A DNA stretch of 64,000 bases from Owenia fusiformis. Taxonomy: Eukaryota; Annelida; Polychaeta; Sabellida; Oweniidae. A model generated the notes under the pieces. That model was given only the letters and a program-made list of their open reading frames with translations. It did no database searches and was not told the DNA's origin. A program made the position numbers and the translations under genes. Positions 37,601 through 53,848 of the stretch are shown in pieces; position 1 is the stretch's first letter, and each line of letters opens with the position of its first letter. The stretch lies in NCBI GenBank assembly GCA_903813345.2, contig CAIIXF020000003.1, positions 33,224,159 through 33,288,158 of the forward strand, written 5' to 3'.

Positions 37601-38130
37601 CACAGGATGAAAATCCCTGGGAATTGCGTTTTCAAAAAAAATGGAGGAGACTTACAGAAGTTTAGCGCTTTTAATCAATCCGCCATATTAAAATGGCTGT
37701 CAAATTAAAGCAATTTACAATACACTACTTCTATTAACCCCCCGGTATTAACCTTACCAGTTACAGACTTTTTACCATTTTATTTTAAAAACCAGTGATA
37801 TCTACCCTAACAAAAATATGACAGACTTTTAATACCTTCTCCTTAAAAGTTTATTTTTACATTTGTAGCCCTAAAAATAGTAATTATCCTAAAGAAAGGG
37901 CAAAATGATTGATTACCTGGTAAAGGAGGTACCCTACTGTCAGCATATGATTCTGGTGTCCTTCTATCATACTCTTCTTCTCCTAAGAATACATCATCAA
38001 TGTCCTCCTTTTGATTGTCAGGTTCAAATGCTTGATTGACAGCTGTCAAGTCCTCTGATACACTCCTAAGTGGGCGGGGTTTCTCTAGTTTTTTCACCCT
38101 AATATGTGTACCACGCCCCCTCCCAGCCAT
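9860..38130 (-). CDS. Large RNA-binding-type protein: MIF4G-like N-terminus, two KH-type regions, disordered C-terminus (19 exons, 1758 aa)
   Basis: Exons on the minus strand, in order: 38130-37917, 37167-37036, 35889-35714, 28569-27593, 26913-26870, 26159-26094, 25819-25695, 24816-24713, 23866-23811, 23436-23362, 22989-22932, 20697-20643, 20004-19828, 19464-19258, 18836-17807, 17455-17252, 16649-16519, 15268-14606, 10642-9860. All borders are GT-AG, all phases agree, and the sum is 5277 nt, or 1758 residues plus stop. Residues about 72-174 end in a segment close to the end of CTIF/MIF4GD MIF4G domains (LLEVIEMRANDWEP). Residues about 500-570 look like a degenerate KH fold, and about 613-690 like a proper KH domain with GVQG in the GxxG loop. 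RG-rich, Ser/Glu-rich and Met/Gln/Pro-rich parts follow. A role in mRNA binding or translational control is inferred. I do not recognise the whole protein. Confidence 0.8.
10999..11312. mobile_element. Two adjacent foldback elements
   Basis: 10999-11141 is a hairpin whose arms share GAAGTGCAATACAGGATATA and its complement. 11145-11312 is a second hairpin with TTTTATCGTGTGAT and ATCATACGATAAAA ends and internal arms around ACAATGTCCCC and GGGGACAAT. Both lie in the last KH gene intron and carry no coding sequence. Confidence 0.65.
11313..14605. other. KH gene intron 18, remaining part, with degenerate repeats at 12.2-13.0 kb
   Basis: No exon is supported. Between about 12220 and 12990, blocks recur at 130-250 bp spacing (for example CAACTTGTGGTGT plus TTTAAAAGCTTATGAATTTT twice, and AAAATGGCNGCCATTTTGAA motifs several times), suggesting an old tandem duplication. 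The rest is plain AT-rich intron. Confidence 0.5.
14606..15268 (-). CDS. KH gene exon 18: Ser/Glu-rich exon with 16-residue coding repeats
   Basis: Residues 1278-1498. It starts NSKNQQKKRKLSRSKSTPEY, a basic patch that could be a nuclear signal, then becomes acidic and Ser-rich. Four 48-bp tandem copies (plus a worn one) encode QDSATSPKIQDCSSEV. The acceptor at 15269-15270 was preferred over one at 15303-15304 because it matches the phase of exon 17. The exon ends ACATCTCAG|GTACGT, phase 0. Confidence 0.75.
14875..15080 (-). repeat. 48-bp coding minisatellite in KH gene exon 18
   Basis: About four near-perfect 48-bp units (GACTAGTTGCAGAATCTTGC on the plus strand) followed by one diverged unit. 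The unit is a multiple of three and preserves the frame. Confidence 0.9.
15405..15734 (+). other. Unidentified plus-strand open frame inside KH gene intron 17
   Basis: A 109-codon frame lies opposite the KH gene. After a good acceptor-like TTTTGCAG at 15431-15438 it reads GNESEMYPIFRELFDP, then LGQLTCTCVNIKEIV and RELYFDLFPEFVVFEVINKY, with a balanced amino-acid mix unlike random AT-rich sequence. No start context, partner exon or known family is recognised. It may be a transposon protein fragment or an exon of a nested gene, or it may be chance. Confidence 0.3.
15751..16575 (-). repeat. 11-copy, 75-bp in-frame minisatellite repeating an exon end and its splice donor
   Basis: Units start (plus coordinates) at 15751 and every 75 bp to 16501, exactly 11 copies. 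On the minus strand each unit translates as a 25-residue block containing MPHEWMYLVRTLPEICLK[E/Q] and VGYSHT, with no stop in any copy. The first unit on the minus strand is exon 17 itself. Every copy keeps a GT donor: most are GAG|GTAGGT, three are CAG|GTAGGT, one is GAG|GTAGAT and the last is GAG|GTGGGT. Confidence 0.95.
16519..16649 (-). CDS. KH gene exon 17; last 57 bases and donor belong to the 75-bp array
   Basis: Residues 1234-1277: TPTHPKYRYNRTELFRGM, then MPHEWMYLVRTLPEICLKE, ending AAAGAG|GTAGGT in phase 0. The next acceptor, CTACAG|AACTCC at 15269-15270, is also phase 0. Because the array unit is exactly 25 codons without stops, the exon could extend by 25 to 250 residues through later donors without changing the frame downstream. 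Confidence 0.7.
17044..17210. mobile_element. Foldback element, about 167 bp, with GGGCTAGGCACAAA arms
   Basis: The left arm, from ATATAGACCTCAGAGCAGGGG to AGGGCTAGGCACAAACG, is mirrored almost perfectly by the right arm, ending CCCCTGCTCTTCAGTCTATAT. The loop carries CACTCCCTTCGG. A diverged copy with the same loop lies at 21636-21794. It sits next to KH exon 16. Confidence 0.75.
17252..17455 (-). CDS. KH gene exon 16
   Basis: Residues about 1166-1233 begin FRAGSGSHPGRGN and contain FDSVEETMPVGPN and a basic RRHLFRETSSRFHAKQLLKQ. Of two nearby acceptors, only the upstream TTTTAG|AATTTAG keeps the frame; the other, ATTTAG|GGCTGG, would lead to a stop. The exon ends CAAA|GTGAGT. Confidence 0.7.
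17807..18836 (-). CDS. KH gene exon 15: long charged disordered exon
   Basis: A 1030-nt exon for residues 823-1165. It starts DWEDVDSGEIFKFGQKHYG, possibly a short conserved peptide, and then runs through low-complexity Ser/Pro/Lys sequence. A threefold repeat DPPRLFHER occurs near residue 1100, with WRPPN at the end. The donor is AACAGAG|GTAATA, and the following acceptor at 17456-17457 restores the frame as Glu-Phe-Arg. Confidence 0.75.
19258..20004 (-). CDS. KH gene exons 13-14: Ser-rich and RGRGRGRG segment
   Basis: Exons 20004-19828 and 19464-19258 (59 and 69 codons, both phase 0) encode residues 695-822. The first is rich in Ser/Thr (SSHLSTASSYTLSESDS). The second starts ATSQSKSDVPMTP and carries RGRGRGRG, an arginine-glycine stretch typical of RNA-binding and methyl-arginine target proteins. 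Confidence 0.75.
20099..20286. mobile_element. MITE, 188 bp, CAAGGAGGATTGG ends, 8-bp target duplication
   Basis: It has the same terminal motif as the element at 1520-1820 (left CAAGGAGGATTGG; right CTGGGAGCCAATCCTCCTTG). The 8-mer TTTTGCAA flanks it at 20091-20098 and 20287-20294. It is inserted in a KH gene intron. Confidence 0.8.
20643..23866 (-). CDS. KH gene exons 9-12: KH domain with GVQG loop
   Basis: Exons 23866-23811, 23436-23362, 22989-22932 and 20697-20643 encode residues about 613-694. The pattern is VYHLTIKSIIMG, VLGVQGQRIKVIEEESETNI, RPVVVYGPSIEAV and GIAVDMIEECI. This is the beta-alpha-GxxG-alpha-beta-beta-alpha series of a KH domain, with GVQG as the nucleic-acid contact loop, followed by a strand containing a GP turn and an amphipathic helix. 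KH domains bind four-base single-stranded RNA or DNA. The domain is split by three introns; all phases agree. Confidence 0.75.
20721..20816. mobile_element. Degenerate mariner-like MITE (CAGTAAAACC ends)
   Basis: CAGTAAAACCC at the left is mirrored by AGGTTTTACT at the right, similar in length to the 93-bp element at 8445-8537. The right terminus has lost the final CTG. Confidence 0.5.
20855..22659. mobile_element. 1.8-kb foldback transposon with minisatellite inverted termini
   Basis: Both ends start ATGGT and continue into a tandem array of a 16-bp unit (ACAACTCGGACCCAGG type on the left; its complement on the right, about 22530-22645). TATTT flanks both ends as a possible 5-bp target duplication. 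The interior holds longer repeats joining ACAACTCGGACCAC to AT-rich blocks (near 20970, 21150, 21335, 21480, and inverted near 22340 and 22515) and a nested foldback copy at 21636-21794. No transposase frame is present. Confidence 0.75.
21636..21794. mobile_element. Diverged copy of the GGGCTAGGCACAAA foldback family
   Basis: It shares GGGTTAGGCACAAA, the CTCACTCCCTTCGG loop and ATGCCTAGCCCTGCG with the element at 17044-17210, but its outer arms are worn. It lies at the centre of the 1.8-kb foldback element. Confidence 0.65.
23890..24275. repeat. Minisatellite of about 22 bp, AATATGGAATTCACATTACAAC type
   Basis: About 17 units of 22-25 bp, alternating between ACAATATGGAATTC and ACACAATGTGGAATTC forms. 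It lies in the intron just upstream of KH exon 9. The open frames across it are repeat artefacts. Confidence 0.9.
24480..24728 (-). repeat. Nine-copy, about 30-bp repeat of KH exon 8 end plus splice donor
   Basis: On the minus strand the exon end (TGATAAAGCCCAGTG) and its GTAAGT recur nine times at about 28-31 bp spacing, with variants such as CCCAGTG|GTGAGT and GCCTGGTG|GTAACT. The first copy is the true exon border at 24713; the others lie in the intron. Confidence 0.85.
24713..24816 (-). CDS. KH gene exon 8: glutamine-rich linker, donor multiplied in an array
   Basis: Residues 579-612 contain a run of five Gln and a basic/acidic linker (KNEPPPKKEDP). The exon ends GATAAAGCCCAGTG|GTAAGT. 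The last 15 or so bases and this donor are copied in the intron (see the array at 24480-24728). Reading past the donor gives TGG TAA, so use of downstream donors would truncate the protein. Confidence 0.75.
25695..26913 (-). CDS. KH gene exons 5-7: degenerate KH-like region
   Basis: Exons 26913-26870, 26159-26094 and 25819-25695 encode residues about 500-578. The order is a beta strand (TIFSISIRD), a helical stretch (FIAMATDTSIQRIEG), another strand (EVAIFEISGP) and a helix (GRNLAVARIAEYCQSIV), which resembles a type I KH fold. The GxxG loop is not recognisable, so RNA binding by this copy is doubtful. The last exon ends GAATGGGTGCAG|GTTAGA, phase 0. Confidence 0.65.
27593..28569 (-). CDS. 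KH gene exon 4: long disordered linker
   Basis: This 977-nt exon encodes residues 175-499. It begins AAENRDAGTYASKRM and is mostly polar, with several S/T-P and RRSNSE-like sites. It ends in a basic KKKWRDEW patch and a KKKK tail split by the intron (AA|GTAAGT). Low complexity and the absence of a folded-domain pattern suggest a flexible linker that may be phosphorylated. Confidence 0.8.
28948..30169. mobile_element. Non-autonomous hAT transposon, 1222 bp, 8-bp target duplication
   Basis: TAGGGGTCAAACGGTT at the left end is mirrored by AACCGTTTCACCCCTA at the right. The 8-mer CTATGTAG flanks it exactly (28940-28947, 30170-30177). Terminal CGGTTCGGTT and its complement extend the inverted ends. 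No transposase frame remains, so it is a deletion derivative or solo element. It lies in KH gene intron 3. Confidence 0.88.
30588..30773. mobile_element. Foldback element with CAGTGATCTCCAC ends
   Basis: CAGTGATCTCCAC and GTGGAGATCACTG bound a 186-bp interval with further internal symmetry (CAAGTGG and CCACTTG). I did not find a convincing target duplication. Confidence 0.65.
30903..30991. repeat. Tight hairpin with 37-bp arms
   Basis: GGTTTACTGTCAAAATTGTA on the left is mirrored by the right end through GACAGTAAACC; the arms differ at only a few bases around a 15-bp loop. CAATTAT and ATAATTG outside it suggest a slightly larger foldback at 30883-31012. Confidence 0.75.
33238..33380. repeat. 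Seven-copy 20-bp minisatellite
   Basis: Units of GTATGTCACATCTAAATACA with small changes, seven in a row. The plus-strand frame through them is an artefact. Confidence 0.9.
33664..34066. mobile_element. MITE of about 400 bp with AGATGCGAGTAG ends, copy 1
   Basis: AGATGCGAGTAG at the left and CTACTCGCATCT at the right bound the element. An inverted copy at 41290-41719 matches along most of its length. Near the left end is CCACCAGGTGGC (33696-33707), which resembles the CTCF core site. Confidence 0.8.
35714..35889 (-). CDS. KH gene exon 3: MIF4G C-terminal-like segment
   Basis: Residues 116-174. The run RLSLLEVIEMRANDWEP, followed by an aromatic FYTKAYPQ, matches in my memory the closing helix of the CTIF MIF4G domain, where LLEVIEL and a Trp-Asn/Pro pattern occur. 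MIF4G domains bind eIF4A or eIF3-type partners. Here only about 100 residues precede it, so at most a half-length domain is present. The exon ends in phase 0 at TTT|GTAAGT. Confidence 0.7.
35933..36374. mobile_element. Candidate inserted element between ACTAGTAT direct repeats
   Basis: The 8-mer ACTAGTAT occurs at 35925-35932 and 36375-36382. The interval between is rich in GCAGAATT blocks at both ends. Terminal inversion is weak, so the class is unclear. It lies in KH gene intron 2. Confidence 0.4.
37036..38130 (-). CDS. KH gene exons 1-2: basic N-terminus and start of MIF4G-like region
   Basis: The start ATG at 38130 opens with MAGRGRG and a KPRPLRSVSEDL stretch, then an acidic linker (DIDDVFLGEEEYD). 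Exon 1 ends at 37917 (G|GTAATC) one base into a codon. Exon 2 (37167-37036) encodes a helical segment with NWVRAIEYELEKGNYIDADI and is followed by GTAAGG. This ATG was chosen because it is the first in frame and stops precede it. A 5' UTR intron further upstream cannot be excluded. Confidence 0.75.
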
Positions 38131-38149
38131 GTTGTTGATCTATTGGACA

Positions 38150-38192
38150 CTATAAAGTCTCTTATTTTCTCCCCTGTCTCTATTTATATGAA
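38150..38192 (-). promoter_or_regulatory. Candidate TATA-type promoter of the KH gene
   Basis: On the minus strand CATATAAATAG lies at about 38181-38190, roughly 50-60 nt upstream of the start ATG at 38130, leaving room for a short 5' UTR. A 5' UTR intron with a more distant promoter is equally possible. Confidence 0.3.
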
Positions 38193-41100
38193 AAGAGTGC
38201 AAATTGTCCCCGAGATATTACTTCCACACTATATCTTCTTTCTGTTCTTCTCAGCCTGCAATTACAAGATAAAAATGAAATCAAGATATTTTAAGTGAAA
38301 AGCAAATTACCAAGCATGCTTAAAATCTACTAATCAGATCTTAGCAGTAATCTGCACTTGCATCTGTAAAAAATTAAGAGTTTTACTGGAATTGTGATGA
38401 GATGATTTATGTGGCAGTCTATCCACCCACCCACACCAAACAGCACAAGACAATGACATCTATAATGAATAATCTTTCATTGTGCAATACTAATTTTTTC
38501 TTCTGGGGATTTAACTCTTTACCAGTTTCTAATATCATTCACGAGTAAACATTTAGACCTTTTTTGCTAATTTTGTTTAAAATTACTTTAATGTTCTTGC
38601 ATGTCCCTTAGGCTACTGTTCCCTAACTCTTACTGCATCATGATAAACCATGACATCTCATTTCTTCTCAGCCCTGAATGCTTTTACTGTACTGCCTAAC
38701 TTACCTCAGCTTCTCACATCTTACACCATCTAAGAATGTATCTATTGTAATTAATACCCTAGCATGACAAATATTGCTTACTTAAATCAAATGGTCTAAC
38801 AATACCTAATTATAGGCAACATGTAACAATATTGACAAAGATAAGTCCCTCTTAACCTGTTTTGTTTTCATAGCAAATTATGCAAATAAGTAGAAATAAG
38901 AACTAATTTAAACATGAAAGAAAATTCTTATCAAACCTAGTACATGTAATATCATGTGTTTCAAAATTTTGCAAATGAGTAATTATACGTTATTGGTCAC
39001 ATTGTCATATTCATAGATAACAAATTAACTTGCTACATACTAATGTACTTTACTTTTATGATTAGGTTGAAAGTATGACCAAATGTTTTGAACATTTAAA
39101 GCAGGACGCTATGACCGATTCTCTCCAGATTTTGATTTTAACCCAAAATTACCTGTTGTTCTGAGGTATCTTGCATAATTCCAGATTAAAAATTTAATTT
39201 CCAAACAGTTCTCCTTTGTATTAATTTTGCCTATGGTCAGAAATTCTAATAAAATGACTTATGTAATAAATATATTTATACAGTCGTCAACAAAGCTTAT
39301 CAACTTCTGTATCATAACACCTGATAAGACTTGAAATATACACTGTAAATGAGACTACACATGAAATGTACAATATTCAATATTCCATGTAAATTAGAGC
39401 AATAAAGATTATACAATATTATCAAAGTGTTATTGTATTTGTCATGATATCAAACAGCATCTGTCAATGAATCTTTCCACAACTGGCAAAAAAATGTAAA
39501 ATTGTAGAACTTGTTAATCTTGTAATTTAGGGACTATTCATTTGATTTCAGAAAACAGTGTCAGTCTCTGAAAAAGAGAAGATATTAAAGGCCCCATATG
39601 GAGTTTTATCCACTATATTGTAGTCTTATCTAATATTATAAGAATGTGATATGTGAAACTTTTTTTAAGATTATGCTGTCCTCACATCAACAATGTCAAG
39701 TAATGGTTGATGTTATATTATGCTATTCTGGATGGGCTGGCAAGGCAACCTGGTACCAGCATTCTGATACACAATCTTATTTATTGGGTAATTTTAAGCA
39801 ATTCATAAATCATAAGGCAGGCTAGTTTTGATAATCCTTTTCATCTGTTTTCAATCCAAACAGAACATAGCCGAAGTGTTTGGGGCATCAATATTTGAAT
39901 GACAGCTTTTATATACAGATAGGATAGGGATGTGCCATTTGATAACAATTTGATGATTCAATACTACAATGTTCTTGTTTTGCAACTAAATCTTATGAAA
40001 CAAACAGCAAATATTTTTCCTACATGTTCCTTTAATCATTTAAAGCATTTTCAATATTTTTCACCATTTTGACTAATATCTTAAACATTAAAAATGTATT
40101 CTTACATGATTTACAAGATTTACACATTTTACAAGTTTTACAAGATTTACAGTCTACCCTGGCAAAATATTGAATACCAGTTTTGTTTTTGTTTTTTTGG
40201 CTTATAACACATCTTGCTTCATCAAGCTTCGGACCTATGTGGTTGAGCGTGAGAACCGACGATGTTATAACATGGGAAAGGGAGACCTGAAGATAAGGGG
40301 AGGGAGCAAATATGAAAAAATGTAATATAGCGATTGATCTTGGGATATTGAATCTGGTCCACAGTCTACCTAGTAAGAGCCCATATGTCTTAATGAGCTA
40401 AAACAGTTATTTTTGAGGTGATATCCTCAATACAAGAAATTGTTGTTTACTACTAAAATAACTTACTACTAAAAGAACCCGATTTCTGCCTTGCATCTTA
40501 AAACCAGCTGTGATATCTCAAAAGGAAAAGATACTGGTAAACTAGGTCATGTAGTTTATCATATGAATATGGTCAGTTCTGGTTTCATATGAAACTGAAT
40601 GAACAACATGTATTTATTAATTGTAGAGAGGTTTCATATGAAACAAAATCAAAATCAAAACATACTGATAAACATAATATTTGGTTTAAGTTACATGTAT
40701 TTACCCTTGTAAAACTTGTTTGATTTAAAGGAGATATTCATCTACGCTCTTTGAATGAGATCTTTCCTTCATCAATCAGAAATTTTAGCTATCCAATCAT
40801 AATTGCCTTCATAATTAGATGGCATTATTTCACAAATCAAACTTCATGAAAGGCCTTGTTGTTATTAAGAGTGATTCAAAATGATATGGTGATTACTACT
40901 GAGGCTCAGGGTACCAATACATTTGGCTATGGTATGTACAGTGTGTGGGTGAATAGGACATTTGTTCAAGAGACAAATCTAATAATAAAGCAACAAACAT
41001 ATGGTGCAGCAGATTTTTCTCATTTGTATCAACATCTTGGAATTTGTACACAACATTAATCATAATAATGGCCATTAATCCAGAAGACTCAACTAACACA

Positions 41101-41289
41101 TTTGCACAGTTCAGCCTTATAAACAAAAGAGAACATTGTTAACTGTTATATGGTAGGACTCAGTTCACACAAACAGTCAGCAATATCTCTATGTATGAGA
41201 GATCACAGAGAAGGCTTTATGTCTTTGAAGACAGACTAGAGATGGTTGAGAATCAGGTGGTGGGTCTCCCAGCATAAGAGCAATATCCT
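38193..41289. other. Intergenic, AT-rich; no gene seen
   Basis: I found no supported exon on either strand. Short low-complexity direct repeats (ACAAGATTTACA near 40110-40150) are the only structure noted. Confidence 0.45.
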
Positions 41290-41719
41290 AGATGGGAGTA
41301 GAAATAATCTTGATTTACATCATTAAAAATTCACAATTCAGTCAAACTGATGTCATATTTGGAATCTACATGTAAAATTACCTCTAGAAATGTGGTCTTT
41401 AAAAAGAGTTTATCAACTTTTAAAATTTAATTTTCTTTGAAAATGTGACTTCTAGGTCGGGGAGATTCCTCATAGACCTCATGTTGTAAAACCACAAAAA
41501 GTGAAATATCTTTTTCTTGTGTTTGGCAGATAATATTTTCTTTTACTGGACATATTCTAATTTGTATAACTATCACATACATAAGGGTAATATGAAGTGA
41601 ACCACTAGAACTGATGAATATTCAGGTTCAAGGGAATTTTGTAATACCCTGCCATGTTATTTCCCCCGAATCAGCCACCTGGTGGCGAAACTGGTAACTA
41701 CCTACTCGCATCTGAGTAA
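41290..41719. mobile_element. MITE copy 2, inverted relative to 33664-34066
   Basis: It matches the reverse complement of the first copy through the CTCF-like CCACCTGGTGG (41675-41685), CGGGGAGATTC and GACATCAGTTTGACTGAATT-type blocks, and ends CTACTCGCATCTGAG. The inner terminus is mutated (GATGGGAGTAG). The two copies flank about 7.2 kb holding the KH gene's 5' end. Confidence 0.8.
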
Positions 41720-44150
41720 TTGATCCCTGTCTAAATTAAGTGAAATTTAGATATTATGACCAACTATTTTCTACCCTGTTGAGAACAACTTGAGGTGTGG
41801 TAATATTCAAATTCTAACAATACTGGAGACAATAAAAAATTTGACAAACAACTATTCCCATTAAATACTCATCTTGGTGGGATGTAAATATAAAAATAAA
41901 TTCACTAAAAGGTGGTTAGACTTCATCCTTAAATAGATCAATATACATGTATACCGGTAATCTATGATGTTCAGGAATTTCGAATATAATTTTAAATTTT
42001 TAGTTAAAAAATAAATCAATTTTTTATGCAATCAGAGGGTGTATCAGTTCAAAAGCTAAAGGTCAAATTTCAACACTTTTCAATGTCAAATTTTATAATG
42101 GAACAAACTTGTTAATAAAAATAATCATGTATACAGTTTGGAACATAAATAATGATGCATGGATCTGCTGAAGTGAGGATTTCCCATGTTAAAAATAAGA
42201 GAATTTTCAAGAGGTCATATATCAGTGGATGAGAGTATAAAAAAGTAAAATATACAAATTTTAAGGGATATGTATCGAGACAATATTTGAGACTATCAGC
42301 TTTCAAACCACCATAGTTTGGCTATGGTGATAGAAAATCAACCTGTCATTTATTTTGTTCCGAACTGTAAGGAGTTTACATCTCAGTGCTCTAAACGATA
42401 TATACTAAACTTTTGACTTATTTACTATAACATGTATAAATACCCGCTCTCTGGGAGACTTTATAGAGTATTAGATCTAGGTCTAGTATTAGGCTGCAGA
42501 AGATCTAGCCTACTAATACTGTACATCTCATACTCACAGCCTGACTGAAAATGATACAGCTTGCTTCTGAAACTTTTTGATGAATTAACTGCCTTTTTGA
42601 ACTGTGCTTATTTACAGAGGTCTGAAGCAGAACCCCTATAAAAGTGGGATCGAATTGGCATTTTTTCTTATTTGTTATTATTTGAGGTTTGACTTGTCAA
42701 ATGTCAAAAGTTAAAAAAAAGCAAATCAAGCACCTTTTATAGGGGTATGAAGAAGATGATAAATGGTGTGTAGGTAGTAACGTTTGTTCTCTAACAGATC
42801 AGTCAACCTTTCTAAGTAATGTAACCAGCAAGTTCCTGTACATTGTGATTGACATACATACTTGTTGTACATACATTCCATGGCTCACTGCCCATGCCTC
42901 AAAATCCCGGGAGCAATACTCAAACTGAAGCAGATCGGTTCGGAAAACGTCCTCATCTTCGTTTCAAATGCAGCTAGCTGACGGAATTGTCCATAATGAA
43001 ACAGTTTGCATTGGGTACACGTTATATCGAAAAATTACTTTTGTTACAGTTGTTGAATAAATTATGATAATAATGGCTAAAAATAAGGAAAATATGAGAT
43101 AAAACTCTACCTACTTCTCACTTTTCCATGCAAAGGTGGAGGATTTCGTCCAGTGTTTTTTAGCGCCACCTGGTGAACAGAAAGTAGGCAGATTTAAAAC
43201 TTCAAAAATCTCTTGTAATCGTGATTTATTCAACGACGGTTAGGCGATAGTTAATATAACTGTAAGTACATGATGTAAATATTGACAAACAACATTCCAA
43301 TATGTTCCTTAATTCCCAGATTCAGCTTGAATAGCCGAATGATGCAATAGTCTTGCATCGGTGGGTGATAATTGATGTATCTGTTAGTGCACAGTAATGG
43401 AGTCACCTCAATGGCTTTCATTGCGCTTATTTATTTAGTTTTCTTATTTATTTAGATGAAAAATCATAACACTGTTTAGTCTGTTTCACTTTTTTACAAA
43501 GTATCCCCACGAAATCGGAGGTTACCCCCGCGCTTACACCCTCGCTTACCTTCGTACCCACCCTTCGTACTATGGAAGGGGCTTGGACTAGACTATATCC
43601 TATTTAGTCTGAATTATATTCAGACTATAAGGCACCTATGTTAGAGTTTGGTAATTCCAAATATTTGTTTACATAGGAAGTGCTATTCAAAATGGCCGAT
43701 TGGGTAAAATTAATTTGCACATTTGTTACTTCAACTAGCTTTATTTCCATTTGACAATATGCTGTGTTACTTTTTATTGACATTAATTGTACCTTACTAT
43801 TTAATTGATATTTTGTAATGTTTATTTTATTGAAGAAATGGTTCCTCTTATTGATAATTTTGTGCAAAAAATTTCACTGCAATTTCCACAGGAAAGTAGT
43901 ACATCATAACAGACTGACTTCTAGTCAGTCTGTTGGATACATACTAGGGCTTGGACCATCAAGTTGGACCATTCAGTGTTGATATTAATATCTGACAGCA
44001 TTACATGTTACCTAACCAACAACAAAAAAGCATTTAGTTAGTTTTTTGTTGTTCTCCGTGTTTTTTTCATAAAAAGTGGATCAGTTTTCTCCATATAGCC
44101 TGAGAGGCATGTCTCTGATATAGCATATGGCTCCGCATATGACCTTTGTA
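41720..44150. other. Intergenic; possible 5' region of the RARS2-like gene
   Basis: No confident exon. The 42880-43200 and 43490-43580 parts are less AT-rich and could hold a promoter or first exon. AAAATGGCCGATTGG|GTAAAA near 43690 is the kind of start often seen in translation genes, but it encodes only four codons before a donor-like GT and its phase cannot be tested. Confidence 0.3.
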
Positions 44151-44158
44151 ATTTTCAA

Positions 44159-45140
44159 GTGAAATTAGTTGGATTATCTTGTTTCTCTGTCAATAAAACC
44201 TTAAAAATTATCAGCCAAAAGACCATCATATATGGTAATAAAGTGTTGGAAGTCACCCTATCTCATGTAGACATTACCACACACGTCGATATTACACCCC
44301 TTTGCTCTTGTATCATATGGAATCATACATTCATGCTTTACACGCAAAACATTTGTATATCTTGGATTGCTTGTGGTTTGGATTATACTTCATTACAAGA
44401 GTTTTTTTTATCAAGAGATTGCATTGCCAAGAAAAGAGTGTCTGCATTTTAATTGGACTGCCCTCTAACCGCCATACAAAGAAATGCTTACATACAGAAC
44501 ATTCTAAAGTTAGATAATCTTGATATTATGTGCTATTTTGGAAAAACCAGAAAGCAAAAAATAGAATTTATACTTTATGGAGATGAAAATTTAAATAGTG
44601 AACTGAATACAAAATGCCTTCAACTATCTTCAAATTATATCGATAACATCTTAGAATGACCATCCTCATCATTTCACATCATCTCTCATTAACATTCATA
44701 TTCAGATCATCATCATGGGCAAGACCTGGTGGACGACCGTCTGTCCGTTGCAATCCTACTCACTCCAGTGATTTAGTTTATGTTTTTAACTTTCTAGAGG
44801 GGGGCCAATAATGCTATGTAGCCCCTCACAATCTATGTAAATAATTATGTTGAATTATATAGAAAAAATAACCTATAAAAAATTGGACTGTTTGGGGCTG
44901 CTGCTTCTGCCTATAGGGTCTTACAAGAGGCTATGGGTTTATTGCACACAAAACTCATCAAGTTCATTTGACATATAGAAATATTTTGCGTGTTACATAT
45001 GAAACTGCACTGTGTTCTTTTGACTGCTTATTTTTTAGGTTTTCTTGACTTGATGACAGAGAAAAAGGACTTTATTGTACTGATTACTTGGATTGTGTGT
45101 CCATCAAACCTATGTCTATGTCTATGTCAATAATCTGCAA
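44159..45140 (+). mobile_element. Remnant of a LINE-like retrotransposon 3' end
   Basis: The frame 44453-44656 reads DCPLTAIQRNAYI, then a hydrophilic helix-rich tail ending at a stop, like the C-terminal end of LINE ORF2 proteins, where a CPLY/R motif precedes about 60 residues. Frames upstream (44159-44452) are broken. A TATGTC-repeat tail (about 45112-45130) could be the 3' end. Confidence 0.4.
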
Positions 45141-46198
45141 AAGGCTAATACATGTAAGCCCTTATAAAGCAGATATATAATTTAACAGTGATAGAATTTG
45201 AATGGAATATAATTTAAAACCTTAACATTTAAAAATAGATCTATGGTTTGCAACTCATTAAAATTGAGAGGAACTTTCCTGTTAGGCCTATTCTAAAAAT
45301 AGAAATTTTCTTCTGTGAAGCAAAATTAGAAGCTGACAAATTCAGTGCCATTTTGAATCTCAATTGAGTTTTATGTCTGTTTAAAAAATCATTCTTTGCC
45401 ATAATACCTTGTGTCTCTATACTCTCTCAATCTCAATCATACAGTACATTGACATATATTTTCAGTTGTAGCAGATTATATACTTGAATACACTCCTTAA
45501 GTCATTAACACCAACATAGGACCATTCAGCATCCTTATGCAGGAGAATTACACAGCTGCAGGAGAATAACACAGCTGCAGATAGATTCTACAGTTACAGG
45601 AAGATTTCACAGCTGCCCTTTGATTCTAGAGCTGCAACAAATGCCTATGTTTCTGAAAAGAATTGCTGCAAAACAGGTATCACTTAACTTCAATATATAC
45701 AGGCCTGTAGCCAAGGGGGTTCAAGGAGTTTGAGTATCTTACCTGTGATTTTTGACCAAATTTGTCTAAGTGGACCACCCCCAAAATTTTTCTGAAAAGT
45801 GACCCCCCTTCCTTGGAAAAAGTTGGCTATGTTCCTGATAAACCAGTATTTACATATTATACCATAAAGGGGCACTATAACTCTGATTTACCTCAACATA
45901 ACTTTTCCTAAAATACAATCCTACTAGCCAGCTGTTTGGTATTTTAAATTATTTTTTAGAGTTAAGACAATCAAGGCATAAATTATTATATATTTATTCA
46001 TTGGCTTTCAAGCCATGATTTATTTCAGTTCAACAATAATAACCTTTTTTCCAAAATCTAATCTGAGGTCCCAACACTTAACAGTTTTACTACTGACCTC
46101 ATCTAAAATCAAATCAAACTTATCATGTGGTTAGAAAAAATAATACTTCAAGCTAAACAAAGTGGTTACTTATATCAACTTTAAATGGTATTTTTTAG

Positions 46199-53825
<7,627 letters not shown>

Positions 53826-53848
<23 letters not shown>

